Assembly (NCBI RefSeq): GCF_021365465.1
Contig: NZ_CP089932.1
Coordinates: forward strand, 3,906,001 to 3,970,000
Reading direction: 5' to 3'
DNA length: 64,000 nt
Source of the DNA: Erwinia tracheiphila
GTDB lineage: Bacteria > Pseudomonadota > Gammaproteobacteria > Enterobacterales > Enterobacteriaceae
Position numbers and translations under genes: made by a program
The notes under the pieces: model-generated
What the model was told of the DNA's origin: nothing
Database searches by the model: none
The model's input: only the letters and a program-made list of their open reading frames with translations
Shown: piece by piece, positions 37,066-47,442 of the stretch
Numbering within the stretch: the first letter of the stretch is position 1
How the letters are laid out: the number at the start of each line of letters is the position of its first letter

Positions 37066-38979
37066 TTGATTAATTTTTTAAATGCAAAGACCGTTGCCAG
37101 TCAGGCATTGTTACTGGCCGCACTTCGCACCACCATCGTGGTAATGGTGGTGGGGTCAATTTCGTATTATTTTGATTATTCGACAATTCTTAAATCCAGC
37201 CAGGCGCAACTGTTGGTATCGACGCAGCAAAAAATTTTTCGTGAGAGCCTGCCGTTTCAGGAGATTATTCAGACGGAAAACAATTTCCTGGAAGAGTTTA
37301 AACGATTGTACTCTCAGGAAAATAAAGCTATTAATTATGACAGCTATTTCAATGAAATCTTCACCCGGCACGAGGATGGTTCCTGGACGCAAAACAGCAA
37401 AATGTATGATGGGTATATTTTGCAAAACGGACAATATGTCTATGGCACCTCGGCCACCTACTCCCCTCAGATCGCACCGGATACGGATACCCGAAAACGA
37501 TTTGTTCTGTCTTATTTGTTGTCCTACAAATATGGTGGGGTATTAAAAAATCGCTTTTTAAATTTCTACGGTGTTGTACCCGAGAAGGGCTTCACTATTT
37601 TTCAAAAAGAAGATATTGCCAAGGCATTCCACTATTCCGGTCCCGACGCGCTCGATCTGTCAACATATGAGTTTTATTCCCGCGGCTTTAGCCAAAAAGA
37701 TGACAGCCCTATTTTCACCAGTATTTATTACGATTTTTCAAATAAGGCCTGGATGACAACGATTGCCATACCTGACGTTGCCCCGCCCGGTGGCAAGCAT
37801 AAAATTATGGCCTGCGTTGATCTTCTGCTGAATAATCTAATGAAAAGAGCGAGCGAGCCTGAAATTAAAGGAACCCGAAGCACCGTTTTCGAAGCAACCC
37901 CGCAGGGAAAACTGATCTCTGACGATAACTATCAAAAGGAGATATTTTCCAGTCAGGGCAATGTCTCTATCTCTTCCCTTAAAATCGCAGGCTATTATCC
38001 GCTGATTGACGCGGTTCTGAATGATCGTTCAGGCCAGGTTAAACTGCTTAATTTAGAGAGTGAAATTGTCGCCGTCGGTCGTATTCCGTGGACACCCTGG
38101 GCCATTGCGATACATTATCCCAAGAGCCTGCTTTATAAGGAAACGCTGTTTAATATCAAGGTCATTGTTTATCTTTCCATTGCCACGCTGGTGCTGGAAT
38201 TAATTATCCTGTCCAGCGTATTAAGAAATAAAATAACCATACCACTTAATAAGCTGATTGCGCTTTCGGCAACCGTTATTCCATCCAAAAATGGCGATGC
38301 CACCTCGCAGGAATTAAACAGCAAAGATGAGATAGTAAGACTCCAGTATGCCTATATTGATATGATGGAAAGGGTGAGAAAATCTCAGGAATCGCTGGAA
38401 GATAAGATAAATGAGAGAACCAAAGCGCTTGAGCAGGCTAACCAGGAACTTTTCATTATCTCACATACCGATCCACTCACTAAAATTGGCAACCGGCGTT
38501 TCTTTTTTAATCAGGGTGAAGATTTACTGCTCAAACCTGACGAGATAAAAAGCAAAATATTGCTGGCTATTATCGATTTCGACTATTTCAAAAAATATAA
38601 CGATTTCTACGGGCACCCGCAGGGTGACCAGTGTCTGATGATTGTTGCCAATATCCTCTCGGAGAATATCGATACCCACACGGATATTCTGGCCCGCATT
38701 GGGGGTGAAGAGTTTGCGTTAATTAAAACCGTGCCCGACGATGAAGAAGCACAAATCTGCATCAGGAAACTCTGTGATTCCGTTTCGTCAAGCGCGATTC
38801 CCCATACAGCGTCTGAAAAAGGGATAGTGACGATCAGTATTGGCTATGTGACAGAAGAATATAATAAAAAAATCACCATGGACGCGCTGATGTCAAAAGC
38901 CGATCGCGCGCTCTATATCGCGAAAAATTCCGGCAGAAATACTATCGTTCATTTTGGCGATATCAGGGATGAGGCTTAA
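37066..38979 (+). CDS. Membrane diguanylate cyclase with periplasmic sensor
   Basis: A 637-residue GGDEF protein expected to make c-di-GMP from GTP, promoting biofilm or sessile behaviour. Layout: a first membrane helix (residues 14-35), a periplasmic Cache-like sensor to about 360, a second helix (VIVYLSIATLVLELIILSSVL, near 366-386), a HAMP-like linker with coiled coil (EDKINERTKALEQANQEL), then the GGDEF domain. The active-site loop is intact as ARIGGEEFALI (near 543-553), but no RxxD inhibitory site precedes it. The start is TTG at 37066 with AAGGGGA upstream. The same C-terminal pattern occurs in the remnant at 7656-7947. Confidence 0.9.
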   Translation: MINFLNAKTVASQALLLAALRTTIVVMVVGSISYYFDYSTILKSSQAQLLVSTQQKIFRESLPFQEIIQTENNFLEEFKRLYSQENKAINYDSYFNEIFTRHEDGSWTQNSKMYDGYILQNGQYVYGTSATYSPQIAPDTDTRKRFVLSYLLSYKYGGVLKNRFLNFYGVVPEKGFTIFQKEDIAKAFHYSGPDALDLSTYEFYSRGFSQKDDSPIFTSIYYDFSNKAWMTTIAIPDVAPPGGKHKIMACVDLLLNNLMKRASEPEIKGTRSTVFEATPQGKLISDDNYQKEIFSSQGNVSISSLKIAGYYPLIDAVLNDRSGQVKLLNLESEIVAVGRIPWTPWAIAIHYPKSLLYKETLFNIKVIVYLSIATLVLELIILSSVLRNKITIPLNKLIALSATVIPSKNGDATSQELNSKDEIVRLQYAYIDMMERVRKSQESLEDKINERTKALEQANQELFIISHTDPLTKIGNRRFFFNQGEDLLLKPDEIKSKILLAIIDFDYFKKYNDFYGHPQGDQCLMIVANILSENIDTHTDILARIGGEEFALIKTVPDDEEAQICIRKLCDSVSSSAIPHTASEKGIVTISIGYVTEEYNKKITMDALMSKADRALYIAKNSGRNTIVHFGDIRDEA

Positions 38980-39069
38980 CCTGCTTCTCTGCAGAAAAGG
39001 GGGAGAACCGTGACAACGAGGAATGCCAGCAACAACCTTATCCCCTCGCCGTTGAGAACAGCTGAAGAG

Positions 39070-39108
39070 CGGTATACGCCCGTGCGTTAACGGCACTGGC
39101 GTATACCG
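39070..39108 (-). terminator. Hairpin downstream of dspF
   Basis: An 11-base perfect stem (CGGTATACGCC / GGCGTATACCG) with a 17-base loop lies seven bases after the dspF stop. No clear T-run follows, so it may act as a transcript-end stabiliser or weak terminator. Confidence 0.55.
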
Positions 39109-39114
39109 TTATCC

Positions 39115-39537
39115 TCAGGCAGCGGGGCGCCCAATCATCTGATTGATAAAGTCACGCACTTCCACCACCTGTTCGATAAAGCCACTGACCACATGGCTGA
39201 AGCTTGCCTCATCAAGCTGCGCCAGCGGTTGCTGAAAACATAAACGCACTTTGTAAAGCTCATCCAGCGCCAGCCAGCAGCCGCGCATTGCCGCCATCTC
39301 AAAATTGAGCTGTAACAAAAGTGGATACAGCGTCAGCGATCTCTGAGAATCAGTTTCAATCAGCTGGCAATGCAGCAGCAGGCTTTCACTTTGCTCGGGC
39401 ACTTCCAGCACCGCCGCCTCTTTACCCTCATCGTCATACAGGGCGCACACGCCATCCTTTAACTGCAAAGGCGTTTTGCAACCGACGGAAAAATGCTGCA
39501 GCAGCTTTTCAACCTGCTGTTGTGTCGGTGTCATCAT
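39115..39537 (-). CDS. dspF: DspE chaperone DspF
   Basis: A 140-residue acidic chaperone of the CesT type that binds the N-terminal part of DspE and guides it to the type III apparatus. GCKTPLQLKDGVCALYDDEG and QLNFEMAAMRGCWLALDEL match E. amylovora DspF (about 139 residues) closely. It follows dspE by 52 bases with AAGGAG before its ATG, in the dspEF operon controlled by HrpL. Confidence 0.93.
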   Translation of the reverse strand: MMTPTQQQVEKLLQHFSVGCKTPLQLKDGVCALYDDEGKEAAVLEVPEQSESLLLHCQLIETDSQRSLTLYPLLLQLNFEMAAMRGCWLALDELYKVRLCFQQPLAQLDEASFSHVVSGFIEQVVEVRDFINQMIGRPAA

Positions 39538-39589
39538 GTCACTCCTTAATGTGGTGATTATCGGATCTGAGTCTGATCGGCTACGTCAA

Positions 39590-42500
39590 TCAGCCCTTCA
39601 TTTCAAACCCTTCTTTCTTCAGTCCCGTCAGCGCAGAGGCCACTTCCGGGTTAGCTTCGGCAATTGCGCCTTCCAGTGTGAAGCACCGCGGCGTGTCCTG
39701 GTCCCGACCATATTCAAAGTTGATGGTGCCGATATTGCGCTCCATGCTCATGCCAGCACTGTTGCTGGCGCGCAGTAACATTGCAGGCGTATTAAACCCT
39801 TCGCTTTTGGTGGCGCTCTGAATGACACTGACCGATTTAATACGCAGGTAATCAGGGTCCTGAAACAGAGCGCCCAACTCTTCGCGTCCTAATTTGCCTT
39901 CGAGCATCGCTTTTTCAGCAGCATCACGCACGACATCTTTCAGCTCCATCGACACGATGGCATAGCTGAACGGTGTGGTTTGCAACTGTTTGATTAAGTC
40001 TTTCAGCACGGGATCGTTATCCATCATGCTGCGGATACGGTCGGCGCGACTGGGCAACAATGCGGCATCAATGTGCCGTTTTAACACACCCAAAATACCG
40101 TTCTCGTCCAGCCTCGACAGGTTAGTGTAAGTAGTGAGGTGCATGGCTGAACCTAACTCCTGGCTATTGGTTGCGACACACATCTGACGAGCCACCAGTT
40201 TTTTCAATGTCCGAATAGCCTGATAGCGATCGTCGTCAGCCGTGGAACGGGTATTGAAATGTTTGCTTAACTTATCAAGATGTTCCACCGGGTCAGGATT
40301 CTCATCTTTCTCCAGCGCCTTCAGCAGGTTAACGCTATCGCTGTCCCTGAAATGTTTCTTTAACATTGACTTCAGTTCGCTGATATCGTGATTGGTCACC
40401 GGTTCAGCCTGCTTCAGCCCGAGAATGATGTTTTGGGTGGTAAGGTCATCCATCGCCAGCGCCACTGACACGTTGGTGGAGGTAAACGCCGGAAAGGTTC
40501 CGACAGAGGTAGCAGGTGCCGAGGTGGCATTAGCGGTGACCTTACCGTCATGGGTAAATCCGTGCGCCACCCCCACGCTGGCGGTCAGGTTAGCCCCGAC
40601 GCTGGCCGAGTTGAAAAACGTCAGGCTGTTATCACTGGAAGTTTGCGTGCGGCCAAACTCACCGGTTTCAGTGATGCGCTCGCTCAAACCGGAAACGAGG
40701 TTAAGCGATCCGCTCACACCGGTAGAAATACGGGCCGTCACACCATCGGGCTTGCTGCCGTCACGGGTCATGTCAATGCCCGCACGCAGGTCAAATGCCG
40801 CGCTGGTATCCACATTGTACACCAGCCTGCGGCCCTGCATCATCTGATGTTCAATGCCCTTTTGCATCAGCTCCGTCGGCGTCAGGGTGCCTTGCGTCAG
40901 TCCATGTAAAAAACCGGGCAGTTCATCTTCCGTCAGTTTGAAATTAATGCCGTTCAGCAAAGTCCCTTGCAGACTGGCGCTGACTGCCCCACCAATACGA
41001 AAATCCGGGCTGATTTTGTGTTGTTTACTCAGCCAGTCGCTGGCATTTTCAGCCGTGGTTTTTTTGCCAGTCATATAAGGCATTAAGTCATATCCGGTCG
41101 CCAAAAAGATGGTACCGTTCACGCCACCGCCACGACCAAAACTAACGTTCAGGCCACCAGGAGTGCGCCCAAAGGTCAGGTTATAGGCGCGTTCCAGAGC
41201 GACCCCAGCGCCAGGAACAATCGGCACCAGCACTCTGTTAATTGTTGGTACGAAAACACTGCTCAGTCCGGCACTATACGAACGGCTGAAACTCATGCTT
41301 TCTCCGCTGCCCATCGACAGCAGCGTGTCTTTTAACTTTTCCACCAGCTCGGCATTGCCGTGCGTTTCCAGCACGGTTCGCGCAGTCAGATTGACGCCGT
41401 GGTGCTCTTTTTTGAAAGCATTGATAAAGGCTTTCACCGCATCGTAATCCGCTTCCAGTGCGCCGTGATTGGTAAAGCCCATATCGGTATATTGCTTCAC
41501 CGGGTTGTCGCCATACTGTTTCTGCCGCAGTGCATCGAATTCCTGACGCAACTGTCTGATTTGCTCGCTGTCGGGCTGGCCTCCCGAAATCAGCGACGCT
41601 TTGTCGGCCAGCTGGTGCATATCGCCCAGGGTTATGATGTCAAGGATCAGCCGCGATTTGGTCAGCGCCGTCTGGTCATTAGGATCGCGCTGGCGGCCAA
41701 GGGGGATATCCGCTTTCTGGTGGCTCATATTGACCCCCTTACTGATAAAATCACTCAGCAGGGTGTGCAATTTATTTTCTGAAGCAGGTGAAGGCGGAGC
41801 TATAGTCACCGCTTTTTCCAGTGCTTTGCTGAGATCGCGCCCTGAACGGTTCACGTTAAAGCTCTGCACCACACCTTTGGTGGGGGAAAGCCTGAAATCC
41901 TCATTGGCTGTGCCATTCCTGGTCAGCACCCCCTGGTGTTGACCAAGAATGGTGGCGGAACGGATGGCGCTTTGTTCAAGTTCTTCCCGGAAGTGCTTCA
42001 TATCATTGAGCAGGGTTTCACCGTGCTTGCCGAGGTCCATCTTCTCCAGTTTGCTTTTCAAATCCGGCTGCATGCCTTGTTTCAGCACATTGTGCGACTC
42101 AAGCTGTTTAATCAACGCGCCCTGCATTTCATATAAAGGCTGCAGGCCGCGCCGTCCCTTCCAGTTATGCTGCATGCTGTAGGCGGCGTTTTTGATCGGG
42201 CGCGGCGTCTTCATGGTGGGGTTAAAGACATAGGCCCGCACCCTGTCAGCAAACTTGCTCTTGATTTTACGGTTCTCAATGCCGTTCATCCCGGCAGCCT
42301 GCGCCGACACGTTTACCGTGAGGCCGGTTCCGGGGATACGCACACCTTTCATGCCCTGACTTAACCGGCCAAACACCGCCTGGGATTCGCGCGTTCCCAC
42401 ATCCAGCGGCCCGCTTTCTGGCGATTGATAAGGATGCCACTCCCCTTCTTTCAACTGATGCTGCGTGGTATCTGTCATGGTGGCGACGAGCCGATGCTCG

Positions 42501-44917
42501 TTGTCCATTTCCAGACGTTGCAGATCACTTTTGTTTTGCGGCCCGGTAAGTTTTTTCCAGCCACCGCCAGCTTCACCGCTTTGCCACTGTTCACGGGACT
42601 GATGGAAAACCTCACCATCCTGGTTGACGGCATACAGATTGTGCTGCTGGTCAACATGGATGTCTTTTAATGCGCCGGTAATCCCTTCCAGGTCAAGGGT
42701 TTGTACCTGACGGGCCAGCTGCTGCGTTCCGGGTTTGATTTGGTACGAGCGGATATCCCCTTTTTCCGTCAGTGCAAAATAGTGATTAACACCAATCACC
42801 GCTATCGCCTGCGCTTTATCTGATTTGTTCAGCCCCTGTAAGGCAACCCCCGGCTCGGGTTTATTACGCACATGAGGAAGTGCGAAGAAGTTATCTTTAC
42901 CCTGCCTTATCGACGAGGTGGTCTGATTAATACCCAGTCGTTTCACCTCACCGTCTTTCAAAATATAGGCCGTGCCGTCCAGCCCTTTTTTCAGCTGTTT
43001 ACAATCGAACCCCGCGCTGGTCCAGCCTTTGGTCAGCAGATCAAAATAATGAACGCTGCCATCCTTAAGTGCGAGGCTGCCCAGGTGCGCCATATCGAGA
43101 ATTTTGTGCGGTTCAGGACTAATATGATGCAATCCGAGCTGGTTATTAATGACCATGGTATCGGTCATATTCCAGCCGGGGTGGAACTGGTCGTCATCGC
43201 CCAGCGGGCAGGCATGTTGCTGTCTGAAGTTATCTTTGACCAGCACGTTGAGCTGCCCTTTGTGATCGGTAAAAAATCCTTCAATCCGATGATTGCGCCC
43301 ATAGTGCTGCTCCAGCACTTTCTGCGGCATGTTTTTCATCGGTAATTCATTATTGTCTATCTGCTTCAGCAAGCCGATATGCAACTTACCTTCACTGTCG
43401 GCGGCAAACAAGCGACCATTACTCATGGCGACAGACTGTACCTCAGGATGAGGCTGTTCGCGCTGTAACATTTCAGGCGTATCAGCAAGCCGCAGGCTAA
43501 AATAGCTGCGATCTTCCGGCTTTGCGTCAATCGAAGGCAGCAGGCACATGTGGTGTGCGCTTTCCGTATCGGCCAGGACCGCCACCTGGCCATTTTTACC
43601 CACGGAGAACGATTTGATTTTATCGATAAATTTTTCCGACGACTGGTTTTCAGACAGATTGCTCAGTGTCTGGTCATCCTTCACCGCATAAAGTTTACCG
43701 TCGGCCTGGCGTGACAGGTTACTGTACGAGGTGTCACTGGCGCTCTGCCACAACCCCAGACTGGAATTCAGCAGGTGCAGCTTGTCATCATGCAGGCAAA
43801 CTGCCTGACCTTCCTTTTCTGCAACGCCCGCAGGATGCTGCCAGACGCCACTTAACATAGCGTGATGGGCAGAACCTGGTTCACTCAGGACCATTTTGTT
43901 CTTGCCATTTTCGCCAATACTGATTTGCAGTTTGCCATTATGGCTCGACAGGCTTACCGGCGCATCGCCCGCCTGTTCCAGCTTGCTCTTCAGTTCAGCA
44001 GACTGGCTGTTATGCAACACGCTGTAGCCATTTTCATTACTTTTGATATCAAACAGGCACCCCTGTTTGTCCAGAAGCTGATGCTGGCTGCCATCGCTGC
44101 TGACGTTGTGGGCCAGATAATGCTGATCCTCTTTACCGAGGGTTTGCGACAGCAGCGTGTTGATCGCCGACGGATTGGTGCCAGACAGTTTCAGTTTGCC
44201 CTCTTGCAGCGATATTTGCAGTTGTTGCTGCTTCATATGCGCCGGGGCCGGCTCTTCGCCATCGCCTCTCGCTATTTCCCGCCCTTTCATATCAGCCAGG
44301 TCATGGCGTTTGACGCCACCCGAGCGGGTTAAACGCGGTTCACCCTGTGGAGAGGCGGGTGGCGTTTCAGCGCATTCTTCGGGCCTTGCCAGCAGCTCCG
44401 CTAAGGTGGTGCCTCTGGCTGGTCCACGCAGCGGTGCGTTCTGCGGCTGTTGACCACTGATGCCGGTTTTATTGATCGGGCGCCCCGCCATATCCTCAAG
44501 GCTGCTGCGCCTGCACCCGCCTGAGCGGGTTAAGCTCGCCCCGGCTGGTTGATCATGGCTTTCCCCATCGTTCGCCATTAGCTCACGCAGGGTGTTACCT
44601 TTACCGCGCACGTTTTCCGGTGCCGAGGTGGTTGCAGGTTGTGAGGAAGATTTCGAGGATTTTTTACCGAATAAACGGCTGAAACTGAACGATTTTTTTT
44701 TCTGACGGGCAGGACTGCTGCCATCTTCACCAGTGTCCTGCTGATGCACATTAGGCAATTTTCCACGATTTCTTCCGTCTGTTGCCAGCGAACCGGCTGC
44801 GGCCTGCGGTGTACTGCTGCCGCTGCCCTGTTGCAGTGCTGCGCCCTTGCCCGTTGTTTTGTTTTCGGTTTTCTGCACTACTGCTTTTTGTTCCGCTCCA
44901 TGCAATCTCAACTTCAT
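39590..44917 (-). CDS. dspE: Type III effector DspE (AvrE family)
   Basis: DspE is the large AvrE-family effector needed for disease by Erwinia; it acts in plant cells, where this family is thought to form membrane channels and to alter host trafficking. This copy has 1,775 residues from the ATG at 44917 ([14 protein letters not shown]), matching the E. amylovora N-terminus; an in-frame ATG at 44935 adds six residues. The beta-propeller-rich middle and the C-terminus ending [13 protein letters not shown] are conserved. The N-terminal region contains a module (G.TL.EL.A..E ... LTRSGG..R....DM.GR.I) in two copies, at about residues 106-150 and 168-217. Overall it is clearly diverged from E. amylovora. 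Confidence 0.95.
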   Translation of the reverse strand: MKLRLHGAEQKAVVQKTENKTTGKGAALQQGSGSSTPQAAAGSLATDGRNRGKLPNVHQQDTGEDGSSPARQKKKSFSFSRLFGKKSSKSSSQPATTSAPENVRGKGNTLRELMANDGESHDQPAGASLTRSGGCRRSSLEDMAGRPINKTGISGQQPQNAPLRGPARGTTLAELLARPEECAETPPASPQGEPRLTRSGGVKRHDLADMKGREIARGDGEEPAPAHMKQQQLQISLQEGKLKLSGTNPSAINTLLSQTLGKEDQHYLAHNVSSDGSQHQLLDKQGCLFDIKSNENGYSVLHNSQSAELKSKLEQAGDAPVSLSSHNGKLQISIGENGKNKMVLSEPGSAHHAMLSGVWQHPAGVAEKEGQAVCLHDDKLHLLNSSLGLWQSASDTSYSNLSRQADGKLYAVKDDQTLSNLSENQSSEKFIDKIKSFSVGKNGQVAVLADTESAHHMCLLPSIDAKPEDRSYFSLRLADTPEMLQREQPHPEVQSVAMSNGRLFAADSEGKLHIGLLKQIDNNELPMKNMPQKVLEQHYGRNHRIEGFFTDHKGQLNVLVKDNFRQQHACPLGDDDQFHPGWNMTDTMVINNQLGLHHISPEPHKILDMAHLGSLALKDGSVHYFDLLTKGWTSAGFDCKQLKKGLDGTAYILKDGEVKRLGINQTTSSIRQGKDNFFALPHVRNKPEPGVALQGLNKSDKAQAIAVIGVNHYFALTEKGDIRSYQIKPGTQQLARQVQTLDLEGITGALKDIHVDQQHNLYAVNQDGEVFHQSREQWQSGEAGGGWKKLTGPQNKSDLQRLEMDNEHRLVATMTDTTQHQLKEGEWHPYQSPESGPLDVGTRESQAVFGRLSQGMKGVRIPGTGLTVNVSAQAAGMNGIENRKIKSKFADRVRAYVFNPTMKTPRPIKNAAYSMQHNWKGRRGLQPLYEMQGALIKQLESHNVLKQGMQPDLKSKLEKMDLGKHGETLLNDMKHFREELEQSAIRSATILGQHQGVLTRNGTANEDFRLSPTKGVVQSFNVNRSGRDLSKALEKAVTIAPPSPASENKLHTLLSDFISKGVNMSHQKADIPLGRQRDPNDQTALTKSRLILDIITLGDMHQLADKASLISGGQPDSEQIRQLRQEFDALRQKQYGDNPVKQYTDMGFTNHGALEADYDAVKAFINAFKKEHHGVNLTARTVLETHGNAELVEKLKDTLLSMGSGESMSFSRSYSAGLSSVFVPTINRVLVPIVPGAGVALERAYNLTFGRTPGGLNVSFGRGGGVNGTIFLATGYDLMPYMTGKKTTAENASDWLSKQHKISPDFRIGGAVSASLQGTLLNGINFKLTEDELPGFLHGLTQGTLTPTELMQKGIEHQMMQGRRLVYNVDTSAAFDLRAGIDMTRDGSKPDGVTARISTGVSGSLNLVSGLSERITETGEFGRTQTSSDNSLTFFNSASVGANLTASVGVAHGFTHDGKVTANATSAPATSVGTFPAFTSTNVSVALAMDDLTTQNIILGLKQAEPVTNHDISELKSMLKKHFRDSDSVNLLKALEKDENPDPVEHLDKLSKHFNTRSTADDDRYQAIRTLKKLVARQMCVATNSQELGSAMHLTTYTNLSRLDENGILGVLKRHIDAALLPSRADRIRSMMDNDPVLKDLIKQLQTTPFSYAIVSMELKDVVRDAAEKAMLEGKLGREELGALFQDPDYLRIKSVSVIQSATKSEGFNTPAMLLRASNSAGMSMERNIGTINFEYGRDQDTPRCFTLEGAIAEANPEVASALTGLKKEGFEMKG

Positions 44918-44946
44918 GACCGCCCCCGTTCCCACATTAATTTTGT

Positions 44947-44975
44947 TTATGTAGTGCTCTTAATTCGACGGTTCC
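44947..44975 (-). promoter_or_regulatory. hrp box (HrpL promoter) of dspE
   Basis: On the minus strand GGAACC is followed by 15 bases and CTACATAA. This differs from the CCACNNA consensus at one position and is the same type I recall for E. amylovora dspE. It lies 30 bases or less upstream of the dspE start. Confidence 0.72.
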
Positions 44976-45015
44976 CCGTCGCAGAAAATAGAGTTGGGAA
45001 AACAGCACAAAATGA

Positions 45016-45047
45016 GGAACCAAAGAGACGATTGTCTCACCACACTA
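45016..45047 (+). promoter_or_regulatory. Degenerate hrp box facing the hrpW remnant
   Basis: GGAACC (45016-45021) is followed by TCACCAC after 15 bases or CCACACT after 18 bases. Neither fits the consensus as well as the other five boxes, all with a 15-base spacer. It may be the decayed hrpW promoter. Confidence 0.45.
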
Positions 45048-45120
45048 ACATCGGACAGCGGATGCCGTATGTTCTCGGATAACCAACCTTTATCAAGGAG
45101 AAAATATATTTAAATTCTGA

Positions 45121-45522
45121 TGCTTAACAGCATTCGCTCGACCTCGCTGGGGCAAACACTACCCGCAGAGAATAACAGGCTTTCTTCCGGTAGCAACAGT
45201 CATTCCACCATGGGCCAGCTGCTGGGTGCACTAATTGAAGTCATTATTGTCTTCTCAGGGCTGGGAGGGCAAAACAGCGTCACAAGCCCATTTTCAGGGC
45301 TGGGAAATTGATGGTGTTGTCGACTGTCTTCATGCCGATTTTCTTAAGGAAGGCGGGACAAATGAGCATGTGAGCCAGACCGCCTGGTGGGTTACCCGCT
45401 ACCTGGCAGACCGACTGCTGGAACTGCTGCGCCTGGAACAGCGTCGCTGTAAGCAGCCTTTCCGTACATCTGTCCATGCTGGAGGAGAAATTCGACGTTC
45501 TCCTGTTTGTTTAACCTGCTGA
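45121..45522 (+). pseudogene. hrpW: hrpW N-terminal remnant
   Basis: HrpW is the second Erwinia harpin, with a harpin-like N-terminus and a C-terminal pectate-lyase-like domain. Here a short frame reads MLNSIRSTSLGQTLP...STMGQLLGAL. After a shift of frame near 45233 it reads LKSLLSSQGWEG, together resembling the E. amylovora HrpW start (LLAELLKSLLSPQSG). It lies divergent from dspE. The rest of the second frame, to 45522, is unlike HrpW, and no pectate-lyase domain is present before eop1. I infer a deleted and frameshifted hrpW. Confidence 0.55.
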
Positions 45523-45633
45523 AATCGTTTCTGGCTTACGCAACCAACGGTTCGCCAACATGCCCGCCGTTTACCCACACAACCAGGAAAAAAAGCACGG
45601 GTATTAACGGTGCGTTTTATTAAAGGGGTAAAA

Positions 45634-46869
45634 TTATTTTCGTCCTCGCTGTGCGGCGAGATAGTCACCGGCCCGCTGGATTTCCTGGAAGCGAAACCCC
45701 TCAATGGAGGTGCTGTAGGCTTTATCAAACCGCTGGGCGCGGTAAGCAAGGTTGCGGTGCAGCAGAGTTTCCGCATGCAGGCCACCTTTATCTTTAGTAA
45801 CAATGTCGTTTCGGCGCCCCTGCCTTTCGGCATGGCCTTTTGACTGCGCATGTTTGATAAACTCTGACGGGATCCGCACATTTTCTTCTTCTTCACCAGC
45901 GTGAAGACGTGAGGTGTATTCATCGTGATGCTTATATAATTTCAGCGCATTACTCAGCGCAAACATAGCACAGTCCCAGTCTGAAGCCTGAACAAAGTTG
46001 CCTATCAACTTCACTTTGCTCTCTTTAAGCCCGTGTTCGATATCCTGCCGAATCTCATTCATCATACCCCACAGCGCTGACTCAAAACACACCACCGAGG
46101 GGTGATGGCCGGGACGCAACTGTACGTCGAGGGCAACATGGTGATCGGGTATGCCTCTGGACGGGCTGAAGACCACGCGCATATTCATTGGCTGCCTACT
46201 GTCCCATGCCTTTTTGTTCTGCTCTTTGATCGCTTTATAACACGCCTCCGGTCCGCGGAAAACGTGCAGGTTCAGGTCAGGATGACGCGCGTTTTCGGCT
46301 TCGGCGAACAGCGGCAACATTTTTTTATCCAGTTCCGACAGCTGTTTATCGGCACCTTTTTTCTCATTGACCCGTTCGATAGCCATTTTGGCGTATTCAT
46401 AGAGTCCCCCGTCCAGCTTTTCCAGCTCCGGCAGGTTGACGGTATCCATCTTTTCCTGCAAACGCCTGGGGATGCTCTCCGGCGTTTCCGGCAGCGGATC
46501 GTTACGTGAGATCTTCGGTGACACCTGCATCATCTCGTGGAATTGTGCCAGCTGTGAATGCTCGCGATTGCCGCCCTGGCGCACTAATACTGCCCTTGAT
46601 GAACTGGCCGGCCCTGTAGAATACGCCGACGAGCTGCTCCCTTCGCCACTGTGCCTTGAGGTCGCACGCGCACGATCAGGCGTGCCGGGTGTGGAGCGGG
46701 CATTGTAGCGGGTGTTATTAGACAAGGTGGCATTTTGCCGCTGAAGACGTCCAGCTCGACCCGCAGGCAGTGGGGATGACTGTGGCGACGCCAGCGGCGA
46801 GGAGGATGGCGTTTGCTCTTCCTGTTGTGAACTGCTTTTACGCCCTATTATGACGCCAAATACGTTCAT
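45634..46869 (-). CDS. eop1: Type III effector Eop1 (YopJ/HopZ family acetyltransferase)
   Basis: A 411-residue YopJ-family effector that would acetylate host proteins. The first 135 residues are Ser/Pro-rich and disordered, a usual secretion and chaperone-binding region. The catalytic domain shows a His in PDHHVALDV (His244), a Glu in VVCFESAL (Glu263) and a Cys in SDWDCAMFALSNA (Cys300), the expected H-E-C order; the His-Glu spacing of 19 equals that of YopJ. The gene overlaps the preceding chaperone gene (ATGA). All catalytic residues are present. Confidence 0.88.
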   Translation of the reverse strand: MNVFGVIIGRKSSSQQEEQTPSSSPLASPQSSPLPAGRAGRLQRQNATLSNNTRYNARSTPGTPDRARATSRHSGEGSSSSAYSTGPASSSRAVLVRQGGNREHSQLAQFHEMMQVSPKISRNDPLPETPESIPRRLQEKMDTVNLPELEKLDGGLYEYAKMAIERVNEKKGADKQLSELDKKMLPLFAEAENARHPDLNLHVFRGPEACYKAIKEQNKKAWDSRQPMNMRVVFSPSRGIPDHHVALDVQLRPGHHPSVVCFESALWGMMNEIRQDIEHGLKESKVKLIGNFVQASDWDCAMFALSNALKLYKHHDEYTSRLHAGEEEENVRIPSEFIKHAQSKGHAERQGRRNDIVTKDKGGLHAETLLHRNLAYRAQRFDKAYSTSIEGFRFQEIQRAGDYLAAQRGRK

Positions 46870-47333
46870 CGAATTCTCCCCGCTGCTTTGAGTGTTAACC
46901 CCTGCGCCATCAACGTGGGCGGTAACGCCGCTACATCAGCCCGGCTGTGCATTAATTTGCTTTGCCAGACTTTCGTCACTCCGATCATCTGCACGCAGGC
47001 GTTGACAAAGAGGTCTTCGTCAACTGCGGGCAGTTGAAAACGTTGAAACAGTAATAATTCGTCTTTTTCCTGATCGAGACCAAATGCGGCACCATCACTG
47101 GTACAGAAATGAAACAGGTTGGCAGCAAGAATATCAGCCAGGATTACGCTACCATGCGCAGCAGAGAGAGAGCCCACAGTGAGATAAACAAACAGCCAGT
47201 TTTGTAACTCCATGTATTCCAGCGTCATCTCCAAACCGTTTACTTTCAAACAACAAAGCTGATTGGCATCCAGCGACAGCGTGCCGGTTTCCAGACGTCT
47301 TGCCAGCGCACCTAACAAATCCTGAATGATCAT
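46866..47333 (-). CDS. Type III chaperone for Eop1
   Basis: A 155-residue protein of the CesT/Tir chaperone type (MIIQDLLGALARRLETGTLSLDANQLCCLKVNG), corresponding to OrfA of the E. amylovora hrpN-eop1 region. Start at 47333 behind GGAGG; an upstream in-frame start would run into the hrpN terminator and is unlikely. Its stop overlaps the eop1 start, so it should be translated together with its client effector. Confidence 0.82.
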   Translation of the reverse strand: MIIQDLLGALARRLETGTLSLDANQLCCLKVNGLEMTLEYMELQNWLFVYLTVGSLSAAHGSVILADILAANLFHFCTSDGAAFGLDQEKDELLLFQRFQLPAVDEDLFVNACVQMIGVTKVWQSKLMHSRADVAALPPTLMAQGLTLKAAGRIR

Positions 47334-47408
47334 GATAATCCTCCACGGGATACTCTGATATATCGCCCGGAAGTCAATGGCGCTTGCCAGGTTTTCCCTA
47401 AAAGAGAA

Positions 47409-47427
47409 GCGGGCAAGCGTTGCCCGC
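47409..47427 (-). terminator. Terminator after hrpN
   Basis: The stem GCGGGCAA / TTGCCCGC with a 3-base loop is followed on the minus strand by a T-rich run (TTCTCTTTT). It separates hrpN from the chaperone-eop1 pair, which probably depends on read-through or its own promoter. Confidence 0.8.
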
Positions 47428-47442
47428 CCGAACGACGACAAT

